Shown here piece after piece: positions 7,262-14,526 of a stretch of DNA of 17,239 bases (within the stretch, counting starts at the first letter, position 1; the number at the start of each line of letters is the position of its first letter). A program made the position numbers and the translations under genes. This DNA comes from an uncultured Roseovarius sp. Its GTDB lineage: Bacteria > Pseudomonadota > Alphaproteobacteria > Rhodobacterales > Rhodobacteraceae. The stretch spans positions 1 through 17,239 of the forward strand of contig CAKSUL010000040.1 of assembly GCA_934501475.1 (NCBI GenBank). The letters run 5' to 3'. Under the pieces are notes generated by a model. It was not told the origin of the DNA. It did not search any database and saw nothing but the letters and a program-made list of their open reading frames with translations.

Positions 7262-7400
7262 GGTGTTTGCCTCATGTCTCGCCTCTGACGGGCGCTGCTG
7301 GTATACTGGCACAAATGGCTTGCGTTGTGAATCCCCTTTCCCGACAAAGCGGAACCGGATTCGGAATGCCGTGGATTGCCCGCAAGAAGGAGTGCCGCCC

Positions 7401-9059
7401 ATGTCCCAGCCGCGCCTTGATCGCCGCGCCCGATCCGGTGCCCGCCGCGAGACCGACACGCATGAAGTGACCAATCAGCCCGAGAACCGCGCCGATCTGG
7501 ATCTGGACCTGTGGGCGAATGATCCGGCCCTGCGCGATCATGCCGGGGCGGCGCGCGCCGATGTCGCGCATCTGGCGGAATTCGGTGCCACGATGGGGCG
7601 GGCCGACATGCGTGCCGCCGGGCGCGCGGCCAATGCGCATCCCCCCGAGGCGGTGCTGTTTGATGCCGGGGGGCGGCGGCTGGACGAGGTGCGCTATCAT
7701 CCCGCCTATCATGACCTGATGCGCGCCGGGATCGGCGCGGGCTATGCGGCCCTGCCATGGGAAGGGGCGGCGGGCGGTCATGCCACCCATGCCGCCATGG
7801 TCTATGTCACCAGCCAGGTCGAGCCGGGCGTGTGCTGTCCGATGACGATGACTTATGCGGCGGTGCCGGCCCTGCGCGCGGACAAGGCGCTGTTTGACCG
7901 CTGGGTGCCGAAACTGACCTCACGCGTCTATGACGGGGCGGCGCGGGTGCTGGAACGCAAACCCGGCGCGACGCTGGGCATGGCGATGACCGAAAAGCAG
8001 GGTGGCTCGGATTTGCGGGGCGTCACGACGCGGGCGGTGCGCGATGGCGACGGCTATCGGCTGCGCGGGCACAAGTGGTTCTGCTCGGCGCCGATGTCGG
8101 ACGGGTTTCTGACGCTGGCGCAGGCGCCCGGCGGGCTGAGCTGTTTTGTGGTGCCGCGCTGGTGCGAGGGCGAGCGCAACGCGATCCTGATCCAGCGGCT
8201 GAAGGACAAGCTGGGCAATCGCGCCAATGCCTCGGCCGAGATCGAACTGGCCGATGCCCATGCCATGTTGCTGGGCCAGGAAGGCGCGGGCATCCGCACC
8301 ATCATCGAAATGGTGCATCACACCCGGCTGGATACGGCAATGGCCCCGGCGGGCCTGATGCGGGGGGCGCTGGATGCGGCGCGCTATTGGGTCGAGCGGC
8401 GCAGCGCCTTTGATGCGCGCCTGATCGATCAGCCGCTGATGCGCCGGGTGCTGGCCGATCTGGCGCTGGACTGGGAGGGCGCGCTGGCGCTGGGGATGCA
8501 TGTGGCGCAGGCCTTTGACGGGCGCGACGAGGGCAGCCGCGCCTATGCGCGCCTTGCGGTGGCGCTGGCCAAGTTTCTCAACAACAAGCTGTGCCCCGGT
8601 GTGGTCGGTGAGGCGATGGAGTGCCTGGGCGGCATGGGCTATATCGAGGAGACCGGGCTGCCGCTGCTGTATCGCGAGGCACCGCTGAACGGCATCTGGG
8701 AGGGGTCGGGCAACGTGATCTGCCTTGATATCCTGCGCGGCCTGCGCGCCATGCCCGAGGCGGGCGAGATGCTGAGTGCGGAACTGGGCCGCGCCACCGG
8801 GCAGGACCGGCGCTATGACGCGGCGCTGGGTGCGCATATGGCGCGGTTCCCGCAATTGCCCGACCCGGCGCTGGCGCGCTGGTATGGCGAAAGCCTGGCC
8901 ACGCTGCTGACCGCATCGGTGCTGATCCGGCAGGCCCCGGCAGCGGTGTCCGATGCCTATGTCGCCACGCGGCTGAGCGGCGCGCGCGGCCGGGTTGCGG
9001 GCGCGATTGGTGAGGTGGACACGCCGGCCCTGCTGGCGCGTCTGGGGCCCGCGTCGTGA
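7401..9059 (+). CDS. AidB-like acyl-CoA dehydrogenase family protein
   Basis: A 552-residue flavoprotein, the size of AidB and longer than the ~380 of ordinary acyl-CoA dehydrogenases. The AidB-type opening HEVTNQP is at residues 21-27. The FAD-binding stretch AMTEKQGGSDLR is at 195-206, the GHKWFCSAP strand at 223-231, LKDKLGNRANASAEIEL at 267-283, and the C-terminal IWEGSGN (432-438) with the putative active-site Glu435. In Escherichia coli AidB belongs to the alkylation-damage (Ada) response and binds DNA and FAD; many bacterial homologues are uncharacterised and may act on acyl-CoAs. ATG 7401 has AAGGAG at 7386-7391. No Ada-type or alkyltransferase gene is nearby, so a DNA-protection role is not supported by context. 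Transcribed alone, divergent from ftsB. Confidence 0.9.
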   Translation: MSQPRLDRRARSGARRETDTHEVTNQPENRADLDLDLWANDPALRDHAGAARADVAHLAEFGATMGRADMRAAGRAANAHPPEAVLFDAGGRRLDEVRYHPAYHDLMRAGIGAGYAALPWEGAAGGHATHAAMVYVTSQVEPGVCCPMTMTYAAVPALRADKALFDRWVPKLTSRVYDGAARVLERKPGATLGMAMTEKQGGSDLRGVTTRAVRDGDGYRLRGHKWFCSAPMSDGFLTLAQAPGGLSCFVVPRWCEGERNAILIQRLKDKLGNRANASAEIELADAHAMLLGQEGAGIRTIIEMVHHTRLDTAMAPAGLMRGALDAARYWVERRSAFDARLIDQPLMRRVLADLALDWEGALALGMHVAQAFDGRDEGSRAYARLAVALAKFLNNKLCPGVVGEAMECLGGMGYIEETGLPLLYREAPLNGIWEGSGNVICLDILRGLRAMPEAGEMLSAELGRATGQDRRYDAALGAHMARFPQLPDPALARWYGESLATLLTASVLIRQAPAAVSDAYVATRLSGARGRVAGAIGEVDTPALLARLGPAS

Positions 9060-9083
9060 TTTGAGTATTTTGACAAAGAAGAA
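9060..9083 (+). repeat. AT-rich post-stop motif of the type scattered in Rhodobacterales genomes
   Basis: Directly after the stop codon is TTTGAGTATTTTGACAAAGA followed by AGAA, an AT-rich 24-mer in a GC-rich setting. From memory, close variants of TTTGAGTATTTTTGNNAAGAAGAA occur many times near gene ends in Rhodobacteraceae. Its function is unknown to me. It occurs once in this window, so the repeat status is recalled and not shown here. Confidence 0.4.
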
Positions 9084-9143
9084 GGCGGGCGAGTCGCGTT
9101 CAACCCGTGGCGGGGCCTGTGTGCGAAACGCCCGGAACGTGGG

Positions 9144-10037
9144 TCAGCCGGCCACCGAGGCGGCGTGAATCGAGTCGATCGTGCTGGCGATCTGCGCGTT
9201 GAAGGCCGCGTCTGATTGATCGGCGCTGAGACCTTCGGTGAGGGCGCGCGAGAAACTGGCGATGACGCCGCTGTTGCGTGACAGGCGCGCGTTGGCCTCA
9301 TCGCGCGAATAGCCGCCCGACAGGGCGACGACGCGCATGACGGCGGGGTGATCGACCAGCGGCTTGTAGTGATTGGCGGTTTCGGGCAGGGTCAGTTTCA
9401 GCATCACCTGGGTGTCGGCGGGCAGCGCGTCGAGATGTTTCGTCAACTCTTCCAGCAGGAGCTTTTCGGCCTCGGCCTTGTCCGTGATCGAGATCGTCAC
9501 TTCGGGTTCGATGATCGGGATCAGGTCGTGGGCGAGGATGGTCCTGGCGATCTCGAATTGCTGCGCGACGTTGGCCGCGATCCCCGTGGGCGAGGCGGCG
9601 TCGATCACCGAGCGCATTTTGGTGCCGAAGATCCCGGCGGCATTGGCGCGTTCGAGCAGGGCGGGCAGGTCGGGCATCGGTTTCATCAGGCGCACGCCGT
9701 CGGCGATATCCTCAAGCCCCTTGTCCACCTTCAGAAACGGCACCACGCGGCGGTCCTGCCACAGATAGGTGGCCGAGGGTTTGCCGTCGATCATCCGGTC
9801 CATCGTCATCTCGAACAGGATCGCGCCCAGCACGCGATCCCCGGTGAAGGCCGGGCTTTGGGCGATGCGGGCGCGCATCTGGTGGATCAGGTCGAACATC
9901 TCGGACTCGGAACCGTAGGCATCCTTGCCGACGCCATAAAGCGCCAGCGCCTTGGGGGTCGAGCCGCCGCTTTGATCCAGGGCGGCGATGAAGCCGCTGC
10001 CGCTGCGAATTTGTTCTGCCTGTTGCTGATCGACCAT
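9144..10037 (-). CDS. fda: Fructose-bisphosphate aldolase, class I
   Basis: Cytoplasmic glycolytic and gluconeogenic enzyme cleaving fructose 1,6-bisphosphate to two triose phosphates through a Schiff base. The 297 residues align along their whole length with the small bacterial class I enzyme: AALDQSGGSTPKAL (residues 18-31), FEMTMDR (75-81), VPFLKVDKG (99-107), LMKP, FGTKMRS (137-143), PIIEPEV (174-180), Lys214 in MLKLTLPE as the expected Schiff-base lysine, and LSGGYSRDEAN (239-249). No class II metal-binding histidine motif is seen. ATG 10037 gives the standard N-terminus; the ribosome site is weak (ACGGGAC). A candidate promoter sits 55 nt upstream, so it can be transcribed independently of the Cds1-like gene ahead of it. 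Confidence 0.95.
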   Translation of the reverse strand: MVDQQQAEQIRSGSGFIAALDQSGGSTPKALALYGVGKDAYGSESEMFDLIHQMRARIAQSPAFTGDRVLGAILFEMTMDRMIDGKPSATYLWQDRRVVPFLKVDKGLEDIADGVRLMKPMPDLPALLERANAAGIFGTKMRSVIDAASPTGIAANVAQQFEIARTILAHDLIPIIEPEVTISITDKAEAEKLLLEELTKHLDALPADTQVMLKLTLPETANHYKPLVDHPAVMRVVALSGGYSRDEANARLSRNSGVIASFSRALTEGLSADQSDAAFNAQIASTIDSIHAASVAG

Positions 10038-10091
10038 GTCCCGTGTCCCCGCCCAAGTGTTGACTCGCGGCGCTGTGCCGCCTTTGTCCTG

Positions 10092-10120
10092 CTCATAAGC
10101 GAGGGGCGGCGCGGTTGCAA
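10092..10120 (-). promoter_or_regulatory. Candidate sigma-70 promoter for the class I aldolase
   Basis: On the minus strand TTGCAA (10120-10115) is followed by exactly 17 nt and TATGAG (10097-10092). Each hexamer matches 4 of 6 consensus bases. It lies in the 115-bp gap between the Cds1-like stop and the aldolase ATG, in the right orientation. This is a pattern match only. Confidence 0.4.
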
Positions 10121-10152
10121 TTATGGTCGCGCTAACGGCCCGGCGCAGCGCG

Positions 10153-11193
10153 CTACAGCCAGCGGTTGAGCGCCGTCAGCCAGGGCTGGGTGTCACCGAT
10201 GCAGCGCGCGACCCATTCGGCGTTGTAATAGGTATCGAGATAGCGCTCGCCGCTGTCGCACATCAGCGACACGATAGATCCGCTCTGCCCGGCCTCCTGC
10301 ATGTCGCGCGCCACCTGCATGGCGCCCCACAGGTTGGTGCCGGTCGAGGGGCCGGCCTTGCGTCCGATCAGCGTCTCGAGCCATTGCATCGCGGCGATGC
10401 TGGCCGCGTCGGGCACCTGCATCATCGCGTCGATCACATCGGGCTGAAAGGATTTCTCGACCCGGGGGCGGCCGATGCCTTCGATCCGGCTGGAACAATC
10501 GGCGCTGAGCGTCGGGTCGCGCTGCATGTAGCTGTCGTAGAACACCGAATGTTCGGGATCGACCACCACCAGCCGCGTGTCATGGCCCTTGTAGCGGATG
10601 AAACGCCCCAGCGTCGCCGAGGTGCCGCCGGTGCCTGCGCTCATCACGATGGTGTGGGGGATCGGGTGCGGCTCCTTCAGCATCTGGTGAAAGGTGCTTT
10701 CGGCGATGTTGTTGTTGCCGCGCCAGTCGGTGGCGCGTTCGGCATAGAGGAACTGATCCATGAAATAGCCGCCCGTTTCCTGCGCCAGCCGCGTGGCGGC
10801 GTCATGCATCTGCGGGGCGCTGTCGACGAAATGGCATTTGCCGCCATAAAAGGTGATCTTGTCGATCTTGCTCTGGGCGGTGCTGCGCGGCATCACGGCA
10901 AAGAACGGCAGGTTCAGCATCTGGGCGAAATAGGCCTCGGAGACGGCGGTGCTGCCTGAGGAGGCCTCGATGATCGCGGTGGTCCGGTCCAGTTTGCCGT
11001 TGCACAGCGCATAGAGGAAAAGCGAGCGCGCAAGCCGGTGTTTGAGGCTGCCGGTGGGATGGGTGCTTTCGTCCTTGAGGTAGATGTCGATGCCGCTGAG
11101 GCGCGGGATCTCGAGTTTGAACAGATGCGTGTCGGCCGAGCGCTGCACGTCGGCCTCGATCCGGCGGATTGCCTGTGTCACCCAGTCGCGCAT
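10153..11193 (-). CDS. PLP-dependent cysteine synthase-family enzyme, Cds1-type L-cysteine desulfhydrase
   Basis: A 346-residue fold-type II PLP enzyme. The PLP lysine is Lys51 in [14 protein letters not shown] (40-53), the substrate loop is EASSGSTA (76-83), and the phosphate-binding loop is [12 protein letters not shown] (185-196). The [13 protein letters not shown] opening and the [13 protein letters not shown] end (312-324) set it apart from CysK/CysM and match the Cds1 group known from mycobacteria. Those enzymes release sulfide and pyruvate from L-cysteine. ATG 11193 has AAGGA 8 nt upstream. It lies 89 bp after pgk and 115 bp before aldolase on the same strand. It could supply sulfide or limit toxic cysteine, and its pyruvate would feed central carbon. 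The reaction is inferred from family; cysteine synthase activity is the alternative. Confidence 0.85.
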   Translation of the reverse strand: MRDWVTQAIRRIEADVQRSADTHLFKLEIPRLSGIDIYLKDESTHPTGSLKHRLARSLFLYALCNGKLDRTTAIIEASSGSTAVSEAYFAQMLNLPFFAVMPRSTAQSKIDKITFYGGKCHFVDSAPQMHDAATRLAQETGGYFMDQFLYAERATDWRGNNNIAESTFHQMLKEPHPIPHTIVMSAGTGGTSATLGRFIRYKGHDTRLVVVDPEHSVFYDSYMQRDPTLSADCSSRIEGIGRPRVEKSFQPDVIDAMMQVPDAASIAAMQWLETLIGRKAGPSTGTNLWGAMQVARDMQEAGQSGSIVSLMCDSGERYLDTYYNAEWVARCIGDTQPWLTALNRWL

Positions 11194-11252
11194 CTTGATC
11201 GTCCTTTCATCCGGTGTGGCACCGGGCGGGGCGGCGGCAGGGCGCGGGCAGG

Positions 11253-11272
11253 CCGGTCCGCACCGGTCCGCA
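11253..11272. repeat. 10-bp perfect tandem repeat forming a small hairpin after pgk
   Basis: CCGGTCCGCA occurs twice back to back (11253-11262 and 11263-11272). Within it CCGGT-CCGC-ACCGG (11253-11266) makes a 5-bp stem with a 4-nt loop. It starts 10 bp beyond the pgk stop, where a terminator or processing site could lie, but there is no T-run. Confidence 0.5.
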
Positions 11273-11282
11273 CTGGCCCGCC

Positions 11283-12467
11283 TCAGTGCTTGAGAGCCGC
11301 CACGCCCGGCAGGTCCTTGCCTTCCATCCATTCCAGAAATGCGCCGCCAGCGGTAGAGATATAAGTGAAATCCTGCGCCGCGCCCGCCAGATTGAGCGCG
11401 GCGATCGTATCGCCGCCACCGGCGACGGAAATCAGCCTGCCTTCGCGGCTGAGGCGGGCGGCAAGCCGGGCGGCGGCGTTGGTGGCGGCATCGAATGGCT
11501 CGATCTCGAATGCGCCGAGAGGGCCGTTCCAGATCAGGGTGCGCGCCTTTTCGAACACCTGCGCGATGCGGGCCACGCTTTGCGGGCCGGCATCCAGGAT
11601 CATCGCGTCCTCGGGGCAGAGATGCACGGCCAGCACCTCATGCGGGGTGTTGGCGGCGAAGGCGCGCGCCACGACGATGTCGGCGGGCAGGATGATCTCG
11701 CATCCGGCACTGGCTGCGCGGGCCATGATCTGACGCGCGGTCGGGCCCATGTCATGTTCGCACAGCGACTTGCCCACATGCAGGCCCTGCGCGGCCAGGA
11801 AGGTGTTGGCCATGCCGCCGCCGATCACCAGGTAATCGACCTGTTCGGCCAGGTTGCCCAGCAGATCCAGCTTGGTCGAGACCTTGGCCCCGCCGACCAC
11901 CGCGACCAGCGGGCGTTTGGGCGCGCTCAGCGCCGCCTCGAGCGCGGTCAGTTCCGCCTGCATCAGGCGCCCCGCGCAGGACGGCAGATGCGCCGCGATG
12001 CCGGTTGTGCTGGCATGGGCGCGGTGGGCGGCGGAAAACGCATCGTTGCAATAGATGTCGCCAAGGCGGGCCAGACGGGCGGCAAAGGCGGGATCATTGG
12101 TTTCCTCGCCGGGATAAAATCGGATATTCTCGAGCAGCAGCACATCGGCATCCTGCGCCTCCTGGGTGAGGTCCTCGGCACCCTCGAGTGTCTCGATCAG
12201 GCTGACCGAGCGGCCAAGCGCGGCCTTGAGTGCCGGCAGGATGACGCGCAGCGACATGTCCAGCACGACCTTGCCCTTGGGGCGGCCGAAATGGGCGATC
12301 AGCATCGGCTTGCCGCCGCGCGCCAGGATGTCGTTGATCGTGGGCACGATCCGTTCAATCCGTGTGGCGTCGGTGACATGGCCATTTTCGACCGGCACGT
12401 TGATATCGACGCGGGTCAGCACGCGCTTGCCCGCAAGGTCCATGTCATCAAGGGTTGCCCAGCTCAT
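11283..12467 (-). CDS. pgk: Phosphoglycerate kinase
   Basis: Cytoplasmic enzyme interconverting 1,3-bisphosphoglycerate plus ADP and 3-phosphoglycerate plus ATP. The 394 residues are the normal length. Visible motifs are [11 protein letters not shown] (19-29, the substrate-binding RVDFNVP motif with Phe to Ile), AHFGRPKG (58-65), [10 protein letters not shown], a [14 protein letters not shown] stretch, the interdomain [11 protein letters not shown], and the nucleotide loop SVAGGGDT near the C-terminus. ATG 12467 is preceded by AAAGGGG. It is the first gene of the minus-strand block pgk - Cds1-like - aldolase, and is divergent from the cyclophilin pair across 197 bp. All catalytic regions appear intact. 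Confidence 0.96.
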   Translation of the reverse strand: MSWATLDDMDLAGKRVLTRVDINVPVENGHVTDATRIERIVPTINDILARGGKPMLIAHFGRPKGKVVLDMSLRVILPALKAALGRSVSLIETLEGAEDLTQEAQDADVLLLENIRFYPGEETNDPAFAARLARLGDIYCNDAFSAAHRAHASTTGIAAHLPSCAGRLMQAELTALEAALSAPKRPLVAVVGGAKVSTKLDLLGNLAEQVDYLVIGGGMANTFLAAQGLHVGKSLCEHDMGPTARQIMARAASAGCEIILPADIVVARAFAANTPHEVLAVHLCPEDAMILDAGPQSVARIAQVFEKARTLIWNGPLGAFEIEPFDAATNAAARLAARLSREGRLISVAGGGDTIAALNLAGAAQDFTYISTAGGAFLEWMEGKDLPGVAALKH

Positions 12468-12511
12468 TCAATACCCCTTTGTGGCGCAAATTCGTGGCGA
12501 AAATCGCACCT

Positions 12512-12540
12512 GTCATGGCGTGAACATTGCGGGGCGTCAA
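12512..12540 (-). promoter_or_regulatory. Weak candidate promoter for pgk
   Basis: On the minus strand TTGACG (12540-12535, 5 of 6) is followed by 17 nt and CATGAC (3 of 6). The orientation and the 44-nt distance to the pgk ATG suit a promoter, but the -10 is poor. Confidence 0.25.
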
Positions 12541-12550
12541 CCTCAACCGC

Positions 12551-12579
12551 TTGGCAATCGCGCGCGCAGCCCTCATATG
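12551..12579 (+). promoter_or_regulatory. Weak candidate promoter for the cyclophilin operon
   Basis: TTGGCA (12551-12556) is followed by exactly 17 nt and CATATG (12574-12579). The -35 matches 4 of 6 bases and the -10 matches 3 of 6. It lies 85 nt before the first cyclophilin start and does not overlap the divergent pgk candidate. Confidence 0.27.
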
Positions 12580-12664
12580 GGGAAAAGCGTTCGGGCAGGT
12601 TCCGGTTTCGGGGCCTGATCGAACCTGCAAGTCTATCGCGACCGATTGAAAGAAGGAGCGCCCG

Positions 12665-13171
12665 ATGGCCGAGATCAAAGACCCCGAAAACACCATCCTG
12701 ATGGAGCTGAAAGACGGCACCGTCGCAATTGAGCTGCTGCCCGACGTGGCCCCCGGCCATTGCGAGCGGATCAAGGAACTGGCCCGCGCCGGGCATTATG
12801 ACAACGTCGCCTTTCACCGGGTGATCGACGGGTTCATGGCCCAGACCGGCGATGTGCAGAACGCCAACATGGAAAAGGACTATAACCCGCGCATGGCCGG
12901 CACCGGTGGCAGCGACCTGCCTGACCTCAAGGCCGAGTTCAGCAAGATCCCCCATGACCGGGGCACATTGGGCGCGGCGCGCAGCCAGAACCCCAACAGC
13001 GCCAACAGCCAGTTCTTCATCAATTTCAAGGACAACCATTTCCTGAATGGCCAATATACCGTCTATGGCCGGGTGATTCAGGGCATGGAGCATGTGGATG
13101 CCATCGCCAAGGGCGAGCCGCCGGCAAATCCCGACCGCATGATCAGCGTCAAGGTGGCCTCAGATGCGTAA
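12665..13171 (+). CDS. ppiB: Peptidyl-prolyl cis-trans isomerase, cytoplasmic cyclophilin
   Basis: A 168-residue single-domain cyclophilin that catalyses proline isomerisation during protein folding. It has no signal peptide, so it is cytoplasmic. The catalytic strand FHRVIDGFMAQTGD spans 50-63, with Arg52 the expected catalytic residue. The second signature NSANSQFFIN is at 111-120, and the closing VYGRVIQGMEHVDAI is standard. ATG 12665 has AAGGAG 8 nt upstream. Its last 8 bp overlap the next gene, a second, exported cyclophilin. A 55-bp block covering the catalytic strand is identical in the two genes. Confidence 0.95.
   Translation: MAEIKDPENTILMELKDGTVAIELLPDVAPGHCERIKELARAGHYDNVAFHRVIDGFMAQTGDVQNANMEKDYNPRMAGTGGSDLPDLKAEFSKIPHDRGTLGAARSQNPNSANSQFFINFKDNHFLNGQYTVYGRVIQGMEHVDAIAKGEPPANPDRMISVKVASDA
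12805..12859 (+). repeat. 55-bp block identical in both cyclophilin genes (copy 1)
   Basis: Every base from 12805 to 12859 equals 13349-13403 in the next gene, and both encode VAFHRVIDGFMAQTGDVQ. A second shared stretch of 27 bp covers the NSQFFI region. The rest of the genes have diverged, so selection on the protein alone does not explain the match at synonymous positions. Confidence 0.9.
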
Positions 13172-13721
13172 ATGTGTGATTCTGGGCGGCGCACTGGCGC
13201 TGATGGCGGCCCCCGCGCTGGCCACGGGGCTGAAGATCGACGTTGCCGGTGAGGCCAATGGCACGATCACCATCGACCTCTATGAGGACATCGCCCCCAA
13301 CCATGTCGAGCAGATCACGACGCTCGCGGGTGAAGGGGCCTATGACGGCGTCGCCTTTCACCGGGTGATCGACGGGTTCATGGCCCAGACCGGCGATGTG
13401 CAGTTCGGCAAGCTGGATGGCGGCAATATGGCGCGCGCCGGTCAGGGCGGTTCCGATCGCCCCGATCTGAAACAGGAGTTCTCGAAAGAGCCGTTCGAGC
13501 GCGGCATCGTCGGCATGGCGCGTTCGCAGGATCCTGACAGCGCCAACAGCCAGTTCTTCATCATGTTCGATTCGGCCCCCAACCTGAATTTTCAGTATAC
13601 CGTCGTGGGCAAGGTCACCGACGGCATGGATGTGGTGGACGCCATCAAGCGCGGCACCGGGCCCAATGGCGCGGTGGTGGGACAGCCGGACGTGATGTCA
13701 TCGGTCAAGGTGATTGACTGA
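13164..13721 (+). CDS. ppiA: Peptidyl-prolyl cis-trans isomerase, exported cyclophilin
   Basis: A 185-residue cyclophilin with a Sec signal peptide: MRKCVILGGALALMAAPALA, cleavage expected after Ala20. The enzyme therefore works in the periplasm. Cys4 is too early and lacks a lipobox, so it is not a lipoprotein. The catalytic FHRVIDGFMAQTGD is at 65-78 (Arg67), and a SANSQFFIMF signature follows. ATG 13164 lies inside the end of the upstream cyclophilin (8-bp overlap), so the pair is translationally coupled: one operon supplies both the cytoplasmic and the periplasmic isomerase. The downstream DUF4336 gene overlaps its end by another 8 bp. Confidence 0.94.
   Translation: MRKCVILGGALALMAAPALATGLKIDVAGEANGTITIDLYEDIAPNHVEQITTLAGEGAYDGVAFHRVIDGFMAQTGDVQFGKLDGGNMARAGQGGSDRPDLKQEFSKEPFERGIVGMARSQDPDSANSQFFIMFDSAPNLNFQYTVVGKVTDGMDVVDAIKRGTGPNGAVVGQPDVMSSVKVID
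13349..13403 (+). repeat. 55-bp block identical in both cyclophilin genes (copy 2)
   Basis: Second copy of the block at 12805-12859, 544 bp away in direct orientation. Recombination between the copies would fuse the two genes in frame and remove the exported form's signal peptide. Confidence 0.9.
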
Positions 13722-14511
13722 GCGTTGCCGCAACACCGGCTATGAGCCGCTGAACACGCCCAAACCGGTGGCCCGCGACATCTGGGTCATCGACGGGCCT
13801 GCGCAGCGGTTCTATGGCCTGCCGTTTTCCACCCGCGCCACTGTCGTGCGGCTGGAAAACGGCGACCTCTGGGTGCATTCTCCCACGGCGCTGGTGGATG
13901 CCCTGCGCGACGATCTTGCCGCATTGGGGCCGGTGCGCCACCTGGTTGCCCCGAACTGGATCCACTACGCCCATATCGCCGATTGGCAGGCCACATGGCC
14001 GGATGCCATCGCCTGGGCCGCGCCCGGCGTTGTGGCGCGCGCGGCCAAACATGGGCTGATGCTGCGGTTTGACCATGACCTCGGATCCGAGGGCGAAGCG
14101 CCTTGGCGGGGCCAGTTGGATCAGATGATCGTCGAGGGCAGCAAGCTGCACCGCGAGGTGGTATTTCATCACCGCGCCTCGCGCACGCTGATCCTGACCG
14201 ACCTGATCGAGAATTTCGAGACCTCGAAACTGCCGGTATGGATGCGCCCGCTGATCTGGCTTGCCGGTATCGACGACCCTGACGGCAAGATGCCGCCCGA
14301 CATGCGGCTGAGCTTTGGCAAGGGTGAGACGCTGGCCGATGCGGTTGACAGGATGATCGCATGGGGGCCTGAGCGGCTGATCCTGGCGCATGGCCGCTGG
14401 TATCACCGTGGCGCGGTCCAGGAGCTTGAGCGCGCGTTCCGCAAGCTGCTGCACAAGCGGCGCTGGAACACGGTGCTGGAAAAGATCGACCGCGACCGCG
14501 ACCGCGGTTGA
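13714..14511 (+). CDS. DUF4336 domain-containing protein
   Basis: A 265-residue soluble protein that I recognise as DUF4336: the opening YEPLNTPKPVARDIWVIDGP, then RFYGLPFSTRATVVRL, HLVAPNWIHYAHIADW and ILTDLIENFE. The fold resembles a degenerate metallo-beta-lactamase: a histidine-bearing NWIHYAHI, a TDLIENF strand, and LILAHGRWYHRGA late in the protein. The classic HxHxDH is not present. No biochemical function is known to me. The start is TTG 13714, the only one that gives the usual N-terminus; it overlaps the exported-cyclophilin stop by 8 bp, with AAGG 3 nt ahead (short spacing). It is probably translated by coupling as the last gene of the cyclophilin operon. It converges on the LysR gene 15 bp away. 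Confidence 0.85.
   Translation: MTERCRNTGYEPLNTPKPVARDIWVIDGPAQRFYGLPFSTRATVVRLENGDLWVHSPTALVDALRDDLAALGPVRHLVAPNWIHYAHIADWQATWPDAIAWAAPGVVARAAKHGLMLRFDHDLGSEGEAPWRGQLDQMIVEGSKLHREVVFHHRASRTLILTDLIENFETSKLPVWMRPLIWLAGIDDPDGKMPPDMRLSFGKGETLADAVDRMIAWGPERLILAHGRWYHRGAVQELERAFRKLLHKRRWNTVLEKIDRDRDRG
14488..14505 (+). repeat. Three perfect 6-bp repeats at the 3' end of the DUF4336 gene
   Basis: GACCGC repeats three times and encodes DRDRDR just before the final Gly and stop. The unit keeps frame, so copy-number changes would only alter the charged tail. Confidence 0.6.
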
Positions 14512-14526
14512 GCCAGCGCCAGGATA

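Noticed and set aside
7301..7307. GTATACT in the ftsB / AidB-like gap as a -10 box
   Set aside because: It matches a -10 well, but no -35 lies at 16-18 nt on either strand.
7920..8855. Minus-strand open frame inside the AidB-like gene
   Set aside because: Antisense shadow; no ribosome site or domain, and it lies wholly inside a conserved flavoprotein gene.
11214..12701. Plus-strand open frame opposite pgk
   Set aside because: Shadow of phosphoglycerate kinase, which is unmistakable on the minus strand.
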